From assembly GCA_965220385.1 (NCBI GenBank), contig OZ244825.1, positions 1,550,001 to 1,614,000 of the forward strand: a DNA stretch of 64,000 nt, in the 5' to 3' direction. The notes beneath the pieces were generated by a model, which was given only the letters and a program-made list of their open reading frames with translations, did no database searches and had not been told where the DNA came from. A program made the translations under genes and the position numbers. This document shows, one piece after another, positions 18,240-27,735 of this stretch (within the stretch, counting starts at the first letter, position 1; each line of letters begins with the position of its first letter). This DNA comes from PCPOR2b sp965220385. GTDB taxonomy: Bacteria; Poribacteria; WGA-4E; PCPOR2b.

Positions 18240-20189
18240 ATGCCTACAAGATTTAACGCATCTAATCTGTCTCCGGCAAAACGTGCGATTTTAATTGGCA
18301 TGGACGGAGCGAGTATGGAACTGGTTAAAAATGTGATTGACTGGGGACACGCCCCGAACATGGGTCGGCTCCTTGAGCGAGGGGTTTTTCGATCGATGAT
18401 CGGCGTTTTTCCGACCCTGACCCCGCCGGGTTGGACAGCACTCGGCACCGGTTCATGGCCCGGTACGCACCGGGTGATGGATTTTAACATTCGCGCCTTG
18501 GGAGAGCAACTTGATAAGACCGTTTGGGGCATCAACACAGGATTATGCCAATCCGAATACATCTGGAATTTGGTGGAACGGGCAGGAAGAACACCGATCC
18601 TTGTTAAGTGGGAAATGTCATGGCCTCCAACCGTGACTACCGGAATTCAGGTAGAGGGCACGGGACCCGGTGTGTCCAACCACCATCAGGTCGCGGGTTA
18701 TCACCTTTTTGTCAGTGGGAAATGGACACCCCGTCCGATCGGCGGAGAACGAGATCCGGAGACACTGGATCCAAGCGGGTTACAAGACGTTAGCGACATC
18801 GATCCGGTCACGATCGAATCGGTTGACGGAAAAGGGTGGACCGATCTGCCGGATTCGGCTCAACCGCCGCGCGAAGTAGAATTAACAATCCAACCCCTCA
18901 CGCGGGGACGTGCAGATATGAACCGGGGAAAACAGGGAACCCCCAAGCCCTTCTTTGGACTGATTTATGCGAGTGGAGAGAACGGCTATGATGCTGTGCG
19001 GATATGTCGAAGTCGATCTGGCACTGATATCGTTACGGAGCTTGGTATGGGAGATTGGAGTGATTTTTGGTTGGATACCTTCGAGATCGATGGGTCGGCG
19101 GTGGAGGGGTATGTCCGTATGAAACTGATTACCCTCACCCCAAATGCTGATGCGTTTGAATTATTCTCCCCGCAGATCTGGCCCCGCGAGGGTTATACGG
19201 TTCCTGGTGAAATTGCAACCGAGATTGATCAGGAAGTCGGTACTTTCCTTCAGAATCCTGGCCGTGATGCATTAGGTGTGATAGACGATGACACATACTT
19301 TGAGACCTTAGAGTACCACCATCAGCGGCTCGCCGATGTCGCAGAGCAACTAACGAAGACCCGCGAGTGGGATGTCCTCATGGTAGAAACGCACGCACCA
19401 GATTACACCAGCCACTTCTTCTTGAGTCAGGCAGATGAGATCAGCGGTGCACCTCCCGAAACAGTTCAACGGTGCCGAGATGGCGTCATTCGCACATACG
19501 CATCAACAGATCGGATGATCGGACGCGTGATGGAACTTGCGGACGACGACACCGTTGTCCTTGTCTGCTCAGACCATGGCGGAACCCCAAACCAATTTCG
19601 GTCAGTAAATATCACCGAGGTATTGGAAGAGACCGGCTTCATCGTCTACAAGGAAGGCACCCGAGAGATCGATTGGTCGAAGACGCGCGCAGTCGACGTT
19701 GGCTTGGTGCACATCTTTATCAATCTCAAGGGCCGTGAACCGGATGGCATTGTTGATCCGGCGGATTATGAGGCGACACAGCGTGAGATCATTGCCGCCC
19801 TCCACGCCTATAAAGATCCTGCGACCGGTAGACATCCATTCTCCCTCGCGCTGACACACGCGGATGCCGAGATGGTGAATCTCAGCAGTAATCTGGTGGG
19901 GGATGTGGTTTATGCCTTACGTCCGGAATTTGACGGTGCACACGGCAAACAGCTTCCCTCCGTCAGCTTTGGTATCGGTGGGCAGCATTCAACATTTATA
20001 CTTTCGGGTGCGGGCGTCCGTCAGGGGGTGGCACTCCAACGGCAGGTGCGCGTAATTGATGTCGCGCCGACACTTTGCCATTTGTTGGGTCTCCCCATGC
20101 CCCGGAATGTAGAAGGGGGCGTTGTGTATGAAGCGTTGGAGGATCCAGATTGGCACCTCAACGCCCTTGAAACTTTATCGAAGGATTAA
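18240..20189 (+). CDS. alkaline phosphatase superfamily / type I phosphodiesterase-like protein
   Basis: A 649-residue member of the nucleotide pyrophosphatase/phosphodiesterase group. The first metal site is in ILIGMDGAS near residue 20, and the nucleophile region is PTLTPPGWTALGTGSWPGTHRV, where T or S would be the nucleophile. Later metal ligands are in ETHAPDYTSHFF and CSDHGG. No signal peptide is present, so it is probably cytoplasmic. GAAGAAGGGG precedes the ATG. It is the only gene between its promoter and a strong terminator. Confidence 0.85.
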   Translation: MPTRFNASNLSPAKRAILIGMDGASMELVKNVIDWGHAPNMGRLLERGVFRSMIGVFPTLTPPGWTALGTGSWPGTHRVMDFNIRALGEQLDKTVWGINTGLCQSEYIWNLVERAGRTPILVKWEMSWPPTVTTGIQVEGTGPGVSNHHQVAGYHLFVSGKWTPRPIGGERDPETLDPSGLQDVSDIDPVTIESVDGKGWTDLPDSAQPPREVELTIQPLTRGRADMNRGKQGTPKPFFGLIYASGENGYDAVRICRSRSGTDIVTELGMGDWSDFWLDTFEIDGSAVEGYVRMKLITLTPNADAFELFSPQIWPREGYTVPGEIATEIDQEVGTFLQNPGRDALGVIDDDTYFETLEYHHQRLADVAEQLTKTREWDVLMVETHAPDYTSHFFLSQADEISGAPPETVQRCRDGVIRTYASTDRMIGRVMELADDDTVVLVCSDHGGTPNQFRSVNITEVLEETGFIVYKEGTREIDWSKTRAVDVGLVHIFINLKGREPDGIVDPADYEATQREIIAALHAYKDPATGRHPFSLALTHADAEMVNLSSNLVGDVVYALRPEFDGAHGKQLPSVSFGIGGQHSTFILSGAGVRQGVALQRQVRVIDVAPTLCHLLGLPMPRNVEGGVVYEALEDPDWHLNALETLSKD

Positions 20190-20196
20190 TCGGACC

Positions 20197-20233
20197 AAGT
20201 GGCAAGGGCGCGATCGTACCCTTGCCACTTTTT
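20197..20233 (+). terminator. intrinsic terminator after the phosphodiesterase gene
   Basis: A 12-bp perfect inverted repeat, AAGTGGCAAGGG (20197-20208) and CCCTTGCCACTT (20219-20230), followed by T. It lies eight bases after the stop codon. Confidence 0.9.
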
Positions 20234-20254
20234 CCCTCGTTCACACATTCCCGC

Positions 20255-20283
20255 TTGAATTATTTTTATCAATATGTTAAAAT
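20255..20283 (+). promoter_or_regulatory. promoter for the helicase-exonuclease gene
   Basis: TTGAAT (20255-20260), a 17-bp spacer ending in extended -10 TGT, and TAAAAT (20278-20283). It lies inside the 5' part of the open frame, so translation must start downstream (20321 or 20327). Confidence 0.6.
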
Positions 20284-20326
20284 ACAGTTAACCAAAAAAA
20301 CAACATATTTGAGCGAGGTAATGGTT

Positions 20327-23300
20327 ATGGAAATCTTACAAGAACTAAATGAGAAGCAACGAGAAGCTGCATCCCACACAACTGGTGCGCTGCTCGTTGT
20401 AGCGGGACCTGGCACCGGCAAAACCAGTGTCATCACCCACCGAATCGCACATCTGATCCGAAACCATCACGTGGCACCAGCGCAGATTTTCGCGGTTACC
20501 TTCACGAACAAAGCCGCCCACGAAATGCTTACACGGATCAAGGCACTGCTGGGCACAACGCAAGGGTTGGAGGTCCGTATCCATACCTTTCACGCGTTTT
20601 GTGTCCACTTGCTCCGTGAACACGCCGATAAGATTGGCTTGGGGGTCAACTTTGCGATTTTTAGTCAGGAGACACAGGAAGAGGTGCTAATCGAATGTCT
20701 GCGCGAACTTCGTCAGAATCGGCTCACCTATCCTCCGTGGATGCTGCGCGACATTATCGGTGCGTACAAGGTGAAGTTGAAAAATCCAACTGCTAATCAA
20801 GATGAAATTTGGCTAAGTGATGGAACAGTTATCAACGATCCTGTGCAAGTGCAAGACATTACTGATCTGCTCAAAGCCTATCAGACAAAACTCGCCGCTC
20901 ATAACGCCCTCGACTTCGATGATCTTATCTCCAAATCTGTCGAGGTACTTGAGCAGGTGCCGGATATTCGAGCAAAGTACCGCAAAGACATCCGCTTCAT
21001 CCTTGTTGATGAATACCAAGATATTAACGCTGCACAGTATACCTTGCTCAAACTCCTTTCCCGCGCCCCTGAACATAACGTGATGGTTGTAGCGGACGAA
21101 GATCAATCTATCTATAGCTGGCGCGGCTCCAGTCCCAAATATATTGAACAATTTAAGAAAGATTTCAAGCCAGCGGTGGTTGAGTTAGAGGAACACTATC
21201 GTTGCAGCGAGCGGATTCTGCGATCTGCGGGAGCGGTGATTGCCAAAAACACACGTCAGAAAGAGAGCGTTCTGAGAACGCACAAGGACGCTGGAAACAC
21301 GCTCTATCACTACACGCTAGACACTCCTGATGCAGAGGCAAATCTCGTCATTGCGTTGATCCGGAAACTGATCAAAGAACGACACTACTCATACGGCGAT
21401 ATCGCGGTTTTTTACCGCACCCACCAATTAGCGGATACGTTAGTCGATCGGCTGCACCAAGAGCGCATCGGGTTTCAGCGTATTGGACGAATTAACTCCT
21501 TCCAAGAGGAACACGCCCAGGGAATTCTCTCCTATCTGAACTTCATCCAGTGGCAACTCCCCCGTGATATTGAAAAGGCAGTCAATTTTCCACAGCAGCT
21601 AATAGACGACCTCACGTTGGTCCGATTGAAGTGGCTCGCCCAACAGAAAGGTCTCACACTGATTGAACTGCTCAGAACAATTGACAACTATCCAGCCGAT
21701 GTCGGTCCCTTCACCCGCTGGAATGTACGTCAATTCTTCCAACAGATTGATGGTTTTCATGAGGGGGTTGAGGGAGAGCAGATTCACACGGTCGCAGCCC
21801 GGCTCTTCGATCTCCTTTCGCAACGGCGCAGCCCGTATCAATCCGAAGCCATGCACGAGATTGAGAATCAACCGGAAATTCCCGGACTTCGCGCTGCGAC
21901 AGATACACTGTATAGCGCCATTGACCGGGGAGATCCTATCCATCTGACAGCAAACTACGGGATTGATTCCCACTGTGCTGCCCACATTATTCGGCTGACG
22001 TTGGAACGATACCTCAACTTCTCGATTTATACAGATCTGCTGCCTCCTAACTCACCTTTGCCTCCGATAATGGACGAGAGTGGAGTCAACATCCTAATTG
22101 GGGATTTTGGAGAGCTGCCCGAACGCAAAAATACGACAATTCTACTCGGCTCTGCGACCGATGCAGATGCAAACGTTATCCAACTCAACAAATCACAACT
22201 CACCAAATCCCGCAGCGTTACTGCATTAAAACTGTGTCAACGACTCTTGAGCAACTTTGAAAAGCCAAACCTTGCGGACATGATCGTTTACGACCTCGAA
22301 ACGATAGACAATAACCCAAAAACTGCCGAGATTATTGAGATCTATGCTAATCGTTTAAGCGCAATCGGAAGTAAGGTTCAAAGCTATCATCAATATGTCA
22401 AACCGACAAACAGGATACCGAAATCGAGTACAGCTATCCACGGTATTGACAACAAGACCGTAGCGAATGAGCCGGGCATTGAAATTGTGCTACCACAGTT
22501 TCTGAGTTTCATCCAAGATCGCATCCTCATCGGGCACAATATCGCCGATTTTGATAACCTTGTGCTTGAACGGGACCTCGGAAAATATTTGAAGCATGGA
22601 CTTTCCAATCCATACTACGACACCCTTGCCACGGCGCAACGCCTATATCCGCGCGAAAGCTGCAGTTTAGAAGCTCTTGCGACCAAATTCAATATCGAAC
22701 ATGGTACGATGCACCAAGCGATTGAGGATGTACGGGTCAACCACGAGGTGTTTGATGAACTGATCAAAGAGGATTTGCGCCGCCGCGAAGTGAAATCCCT
22801 GCCTGAACTTTTACCCCTGGTCGGTATTGGAATACTTGCTGCCCAGCGGGACCAACAGTATCTCGGAGTGGATGAAGGGACGGCAGACGGAATAGAAACC
22901 TATCACCAAGCTGCTGCACGGTATGTTCGGACGCATCTGCCAGATCTAGATTGGCTTGAAACGGATCTGCAGCCTACCGAGAAACAATCGCTTCAAAATC
23001 TGATCAATACACTAAAGCAGACGCAGCTTGAGGAATCACCGGAAGACAGAGATTGGGAGACGAGACGCGCAAGGTTCATGAACGGCGTTTTACATTTTGA
23101 GACGACCAGCGTTGAAAGGCGCCTCACCAATTTTCTCGATTATCAGAAGTTGATTAACAGTGCCGATGAAGTGGAGGTTGAAGAGGACAAAATTACGTTG
23201 ATGACACTGCATACAGCAAAGGGAACAGAATTCCCGGTCGTGATTATTATGGGACTGGAGCAAGGAACACTCCCAATTTGGCGTAGCAATGAATCGTTAG

Positions 23301-23482
23301 GAGAAATTGAGGAGGAGCGTCGGCTATTCTACGTTGGCATGACTCGCGCTCAAGCGCGGCTTTACCTCACGTCTGTCCTCCGCCGCCAAGATGGCTATGA
23401 GCGGGGTGGCTCGATGTTCCTCCGCGAAATCCCATCCAACCTAATTGAGCATTGGCACCCTCGTATGAAACGCAAAAGATAA
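20327..23482 (+). CDS. UvrD/Rep-type superfamily 1 helicase with inserted DEDDh exonuclease domain
   Basis: A 1051-residue DNA helicase fused with a nuclease. Walker A is AGPGTGKTS (26-34), Walker B DEYQD (228-232), motif III ADEDQSIYSWRGS and motif IV near residue 360 (IAVFYRTHQLADTL). Motif V (TLMTLHTAKGTEFPVV) and motif VI (EERRLFYVGMTRAQARLYL) come only at about 957 and 996. In between, at about 650-815, lies a DnaQ-like 3'-5' exonuclease with D656/E658 (DLET), D741 or D743 (HNIADFDN) and H796...D801 (HQAIED). The roughly 165 residues before it (485-650) are unassigned. GAGG lies eight bases before the ATG at 20327; an ATG at 20321 is also possible. It probably acts in DNA repair. Confidence 0.9.
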   Translation: MEILQELNEKQREAASHTTGALLVVAGPGTGKTSVITHRIAHLIRNHHVAPAQIFAVTFTNKAAHEMLTRIKALLGTTQGLEVRIHTFHAFCVHLLREHADKIGLGVNFAIFSQETQEEVLIECLRELRQNRLTYPPWMLRDIIGAYKVKLKNPTANQDEIWLSDGTVINDPVQVQDITDLLKAYQTKLAAHNALDFDDLISKSVEVLEQVPDIRAKYRKDIRFILVDEYQDINAAQYTLLKLLSRAPEHNVMVVADEDQSIYSWRGSSPKYIEQFKKDFKPAVVELEEHYRCSERILRSAGAVIAKNTRQKESVLRTHKDAGNTLYHYTLDTPDAEANLVIALIRKLIKERHYSYGDIAVFYRTHQLADTLVDRLHQERIGFQRIGRINSFQEEHAQGILSYLNFIQWQLPRDIEKAVNFPQQLIDDLTLVRLKWLAQQKGLTLIELLRTIDNYPADVGPFTRWNVRQFFQQIDGFHEGVEGEQIHTVAARLFDLLSQRRSPYQSEAMHEIENQPEIPGLRAATDTLYSAIDRGDPIHLTANYGIDSHCAAHIIRLTLERYLNFSIYTDLLPPNSPLPPIMDESGVNILIGDFGELPERKNTTILLGSATDADANVIQLNKSQLTKSRSVTALKLCQRLLSNFEKPNLADMIVYDLETIDNNPKTAEIIEIYANRLSAIGSKVQSYHQYVKPTNRIPKSSTAIHGIDNKTVANEPGIEIVLPQFLSFIQDRILIGHNIADFDNLVLERDLGKYLKHGLSNPYYDTLATAQRLYPRESCSLEALATKFNIEHGTMHQAIEDVRVNHEVFDELIKEDLRRREVKSLPELLPLVGIGILAAQRDQQYLGVDEGTADGIETYHQAAARYVRTHLPDLDWLETDLQPTEKQSLQNLINTLKQTQLEESPEDRDWETRRARFMNGVLHFETTSVERRLTNFLDYQKLINSADEVEVEEDKITLMTLHTAKGTEFPVVIIMGLEQGTLPIWRSNESLGEIEEERRLFYVGMTRAQARLYLTSVLRRQDGYERGGSMFLREIPSNLIEHWHPRMKRKR

Positions 23483-23521
23483 AATCTTATCCATTCAACC
23501 CTCAAATCCAACAACCCCCTC

Positions 23522-25045
23522 ATGACCGACCCTCCGCTCATCAGAATGCACGGTGTCACCAAGCGCTTTGACAAAGTTATTGCGAACGACGAAGCGGATT
23601 TCTCGTTACAGCAGGGTGAAATCCATGCGATCATCGGAGAAAACGGTGCCGGCAAATCGACGTTGATGAAGATTCTCTATGGACTCTATCAACCGAACGG
23701 TGGGGAGATCTACTTTCGGGATGAGCACGTCCGGATTGACAGTCCCCGTACCGCGATTAAACTTGGCATTGGCATGGTGCAGCAGCACTTCACACTTATC
23801 CCGGCGTTGACTGCGCTCGAAAATATTGTCTTAGCAAGAGAGCCACGCCGCTTCAAGACCCTTCTTGATGTGACGACAGCACATCGGACTATCACAGCGC
23901 TCGCGAATCAACTTGGCTTCCAGCTTGATCTCAATGCGAAGGTCGAATCTCTCCCTATTGGCGCTCAGCAGTATGTAGAAATTCTCAAAGCACTCTATCA
24001 TGGTGCAAAGATCTTAATCCTTGATGAACCTACCGCGGTGCTCGCACCGCAGGAGATTACCGGACTATTTGACTGTCTGCGCGGCCTGAAAGCGGAGGGA
24101 ACAAGTGTCATTCTGATTACTCACAAACTCAGTGAAGTCATGGCTATTGCAGATACAATTACGGTGATGCACAGTGGCAAATCGGTTGCATCACTTCCGA
24201 GAGCGGAGACAGATACCGCTGAACTGTCCGAACTGATGATTGGAAAAAGAACTTTCAACGATGTACCAGCGCAGAAGAGCTCCAATAAACCGAACGAGCC
24301 TATGTTACATCTGGAGGACGTTATACTGCGCGCTGAAAACGGACGAGCCTTGTTGGATGGGGTTGCGCTCGACGTTTTCCCCGGGGAGATTGTCGGGATC
24401 GCTGGCGTGGAGGGAAACGGACAGGCCGAACTCATTGAGATACTAACAGGGCTCCGGAAAAGTGACAGCGGAACGATTACCCTAAATGGGGAATCACTTG
24501 CAAACCGATCACCGGCTGAAGTTCGTCGGAGGCGTGTAGTACATCTACCCTCGGACCGACATCGCCACGGCATCAGTCTTGACGACCGAGTTGATGAAAA
24601 TCTGATTCTCGGCAGCCATAATCGATCTCCCTTTTGCCGCCATGGATTGTTGAAACGGAAAGCCGCCCGGCAATCTGCAAATGAGGCTATCGAAAAGTAC
24701 GAAATCCGTGCTGGCGGTGTAGATCTGCCAATCCGCACGCTCTCCGGTGGCAACCAACAGAAGGTTGTTGTAGCGCGCGAGTTGGAGAATGACCCCGAAT
24801 TAATCATTGCAGCACACCCCACGCGCGGACTGGACATTAACGCAGGTCAGTTTGTACATCAGCAGTTAATTGATGCCCGTAACCGGTCCAAAGGAATTTT
24901 ACTCGTCTCCGCAGATCTGGAGGAACTCTTGACCCTGAGCGACCGAATAGCGGTGATGTATAACGGCAAAATTGTCGGTATTCTACAACCATCGGCGACT
25001 GATGAAGCGGAACTTGGTGCGCTGATGCTCGGTGGCTCGATATAG
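23522..25045 (+). CDS. sugar/nucleoside-type ABC transporter ATP-binding protein with two ATPase domains
   Basis: A 507-residue RbsA/YufO-like double ATPase. The first domain has Walker A GENGAGKST (near 38-46) and LILDEPTAVL, with a weakened signature LPIGAQQYVEI. The second has the degenerate P-loop GVEGNGQAE usual for this family, an intact LSGGNQQK signature and HPTRGLD. Family members pair with two permeases and a periplasmic lipoprotein of the BMP or ribose-binding type, but none is in this window. It starts 39 bases after the helicase gene. No good ribosome site is visible before the ATG, so translation may be coupled. Confidence 0.9.
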   Translation: MTDPPLIRMHGVTKRFDKVIANDEADFSLQQGEIHAIIGENGAGKSTLMKILYGLYQPNGGEIYFRDEHVRIDSPRTAIKLGIGMVQQHFTLIPALTALENIVLAREPRRFKTLLDVTTAHRTITALANQLGFQLDLNAKVESLPIGAQQYVEILKALYHGAKILILDEPTAVLAPQEITGLFDCLRGLKAEGTSVILITHKLSEVMAIADTITVMHSGKSVASLPRAETDTAELSELMIGKRTFNDVPAQKSSNKPNEPMLHLEDVILRAENGRALLDGVALDVFPGEIVGIAGVEGNGQAELIEILTGLRKSDSGTITLNGESLANRSPAEVRRRRVVHLPSDRHRHGISLDDRVDENLILGSHNRSPFCRHGLLKRKAARQSANEAIEKYEIRAGGVDLPIRTLSGGNQQKVVVARELENDPELIIAAHPTRGLDINAGQFVHQQLIDARNRSKGILLVSADLEELLTLSDRIAVMYNGKIVGILQPSATDEAELGALMLGGSI

Positions 25046-25401
25046 TGTCTCACCCTTGAGAAGGTCACAAGCCTTTACGGCGGTGTGCGCACTGTGAAAC
25101 CGGTAAAGCAAATTAAACCTCCTCCAAGACTCGATTGTAGTAATTGCTTAAAATAACGCAATCTGTACATGTCGCCCCACCGGGGCTTGGGATAATTGGT
25201 TTACTGATATTCTATAAACATGCCGCCCCGACAAATCCCCCGATGAATCGGGGACTCGTCGGTTCCGATTGCATCGAGAATCCCGAGAATCGGGAGATGC
25301 GGTGCGGTTAGAAACCGCACCTACCGGACCTTGGGCAAGGCGGTTCGGTTCGGAGGATCTCATTAATTCTAAGATCTACTAATATATAACAGGGAGCCGA
25401 T
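25046..25401. repeat. repeat-rich intergenic region (GCCCC-CGGGGC repeat and MITE family 1 end)
   Basis: It holds a copy of the ACATGTCGCCCC...CGGGGCT repeat (25167-25187), its second arm truncated at 25230, CCCGAT-type palindromes (about 25232-25295), and the palindrome GGTGCGGTT-AGA-AACCGCACC (25301-25321), followed by the family 1 end ATTAATTCTAAGATCTACT (25363-25380). The opposite end of that element is not clear here. The ABC exporter gene starts about 20 bases later. Confidence 0.75.
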
Positions 25402-26322
25402 ATGAATCTGGTTCAGATTGAAAACGTAAGCAAACACTTTGGGGACTTCACAGCTGTTGACAACGTATCCCTCAATATTGAAAAGGGATCTGTGTACGGA
25501 CTGTTAGGTCCGAACGGTGCTGGCAAAACCACCACTATCCGGATGATCATGAATATCATCGCTCCGGATTCAGGGACGATTATCTTCGATGGAAATCGCA
25601 AGAGTGGGGATTTTGCGGATCAGATTGGGTATCTGCCAGAAGAGCGAGGGCTTTATCGAAAAATGAAGGTGAAAGATGTGGTCTTTTTCATGGCAGAATT
25701 AAGAGGCATGGACCGCGCAGATGCTTTCAATGAAATTGACCGATGGTTGCAGAAGATGGATCTGGTCGAATGGGAAGACAAGAAGATTGAAGAGCTATCG
25801 AAGGGCATGGCGCAGAAGATTCAATTTATCGCGACCGTCATCCACAAACCTGAATTAATCATCCTTGATGAACCCTTCTCCGGTCTAGACCCCATCAATA
25901 TGACGCTGTTGAAAGATCTGATGCTTGAACTCAATACCAACGGTGCGACGATCATTTTCTCTACACACATCATGGAGCAAGCCGAAAGATTATGTGAGAA
26001 GATCTGCCTGGTAAACGCGGGCAAAATTGTGCTTGAGGGGGATTTGAGGGAAATCAAAAAATCCTTCGGCAGGAGTTCAGTAGAGATTGCGTATTCGGGA
26101 AATGTCGATCTGATAAGAAATTCGCGATATGTCGAAAGTTGTAATGACTACGGTCAATATGTGGAGGTTAAGCTACGCGCTCCGGAACACTATAGCGCAC
26201 TTCTACGGGAACTTGTCGAAGCCTCGGTGGATATCACCCGATTTGAACTGATGGAACCCACACTTCACGAGATATTCGTTCAGAGTGTGCGAGGGGAAGG
26301 GAGGCAACCACATGCTGCGTAA
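25402..26322 (+). CDS. ABC exporter ATP-binding protein (NatA-like)
   Basis: A 306-residue ATPase. Walker A is GPNGAGKTT near residue 36, the signature ELSKGMAQKIQF replaces LSGG with LSKG, and Walker B is LIILDEPFSGLD. A C-terminal extension of about 80 residues is typical of DUF4162/NatA-type ATPases. AGGGAG precedes the ATG. It overlaps the permease gene by 11 bases, so the two form a sodium- or drug-exporter-like pair in the inner membrane. The substrate is unknown. Confidence 0.92.
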   Translation: MNLVQIENVSKHFGDFTAVDNVSLNIEKGSVYGLLGPNGAGKTTTIRMIMNIIAPDSGTIIFDGNRKSGDFADQIGYLPEERGLYRKMKVKDVVFFMAELRGMDRADAFNEIDRWLQKMDLVEWEDKKIEELSKGMAQKIQFIATVIHKPELIILDEPFSGLDPINMTLLKDLMLELNTNGATIIFSTHIMEQAERLCEKICLVNAGKIVLEGDLREIKKSFGRSSVEIAYSGNVDLIRNSRYVESCNDYGQYVEVKLRAPEHYSALLRELVEASVDITRFELMEPTLHEIFVQSVRGEGRQPHAA

Positions 26323-27661
26323 GGTTCTTACAGTTATCAAGAGAGAATACATAACGCGGGTCAAAACGAAAGGATTTGTGGCATCGATTCTATTGATGCC
26401 GGTGATGATGTTTATTGTAATGGTCCTTCCCAGTCTGATGATGACATTGCAGCACACATCCGATGAGATAAAGACCTTTATCGTTTTTGATGAAACAGGG
26501 GAAATCTTCTCCAAAATGCAGGAGGCTCTTGATGACAACCCGTTTTTCCAACACAAAGGAAAGCGGGTGTACCGGTTGATTGAAAAACCCTCAGATTTCA
26601 ACGGCAATATAGAGGCGAAAGAACAACTGAATCAGCAGCTTGAAGCGAAAGAGATTCACGGGTATATCGAAATTCCACAAAATATCTTTGAAGAGCTCGA
26701 AGTCAACTACTACGCAAAAAACATCACGAACTTTGAGGTGCAACGTGCGTTCAGAGGGATGATATCGCGAATTGTCACCAACAAACGACTGGAGGATAAA
26801 GGGTACGCTGCACACGAAGTCAGAAATCTGATGCAACGAATAAGGTTCACGGAGTACGCCGTTACCGCTAAAACAGAAAAGACCGAAGGTGAGGAAACAA
26901 GCAAGGTCGAAAGTCAAGAAACGGCCATGGTTAAATTGGGATTGACTTATGTCTTGACTTTTTCCTTATATCTTTTTACCCTGCTGTACGGCGCCTCGGT
27001 GATGAGGAGCGTACTCGAAGAGAAAACAACCCGCATTGTGGAAGTCATTATCTCTTCGATCCAACCGCATCAATTACTGCTTGGCAAAATAGTTGGTGTC
27101 TGTTTGGTATGCATCAGTATGTTCTTAATCTGGGGCGGTTGTGCCGTTCTACTATTGATAAACATCAATCCTATCTTGGGGTTATTTGGGATCCAGGAAT
27201 TACCCCCGGCACTCTTTGGCGTTACCGATATCATCAAATCAACGGGAGCATCAGCGTTTCTGTACTTTTTGATCTATTTTGTCTCGGGCTTCTTTCTCTT
27301 TTCGACCCTCTATGCCGTTGCTGGTGCGGTATGCAACAGCGAAGAGGAAGCACAACAGATCGCAACTCCTATCGTGATGACGCTAATTATTCCTTTTATG
27401 CTGATGTTCGGCCTCTTTCGCGTTCCAGACTCCACATTGACCATAGTCCTTTCGCATATCCCACTGTTCTCTCCCCTTATTATGTTCATGAGAATCAACG
27501 TGCTTACCCCACCCTTGTGGGAAATTCTACTCAATCTCACCGTGATGATTGCAACAAGTTTAGGTGCAATCCTGGTCATGGGTAAAATATACAAAACTGG
27601 CATACTGATGTATGGTAAGCGCCCAACGATAGGTGAGGTATGGAAGTGGTTGCGCTATTAG
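26312..27661 (+). CDS. ABC-2 type exporter permease (NatB-like)
   Basis: A 449-residue membrane protein. One N-terminal transmembrane helix (about 22-44, FVASILLMPVMMFIVMVLP) is followed by a large extracytoplasmic domain (about 50-205) and then five or six C-terminal helices from about residue 210, including YGASVMRSVLEEKTTRIVEVIISS, the family signature. The start at 26312 follows GGGAGG within the end of the ATPase gene. A longer frame from 26285 is unlikely. Confidence 0.9.
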   Translation: MLRKVLTVIKREYITRVKTKGFVASILLMPVMMFIVMVLPSLMMTLQHTSDEIKTFIVFDETGEIFSKMQEALDDNPFFQHKGKRVYRLIEKPSDFNGNIEAKEQLNQQLEAKEIHGYIEIPQNIFEELEVNYYAKNITNFEVQRAFRGMISRIVTNKRLEDKGYAAHEVRNLMQRIRFTEYAVTAKTEKTEGEETSKVESQETAMVKLGLTYVLTFSLYLFTLLYGASVMRSVLEEKTTRIVEVIISSIQPHQLLLGKIVGVCLVCISMFLIWGGCAVLLLININPILGLFGIQELPPALFGVTDIIKSTGASAFLYFLIYFVSGFFLFSTLYAVAGAVCNSEEEAQQIATPIVMTLIIPFMLMFGLFRVPDSTLTIVLSHIPLFSPLIMFMRINVLTPPLWEILLNLTVMIATSLGAILVMGKIYKTGILMYGKRPTIGEVWKWLRY

Positions 27662-27735
27662 TCCGCTATTGAGGAGTCGAGTTGTATAGGCATTTTACCC
27701 TGAGATCTCCAAGATAGGGACGGGCAGCTGGCTGG

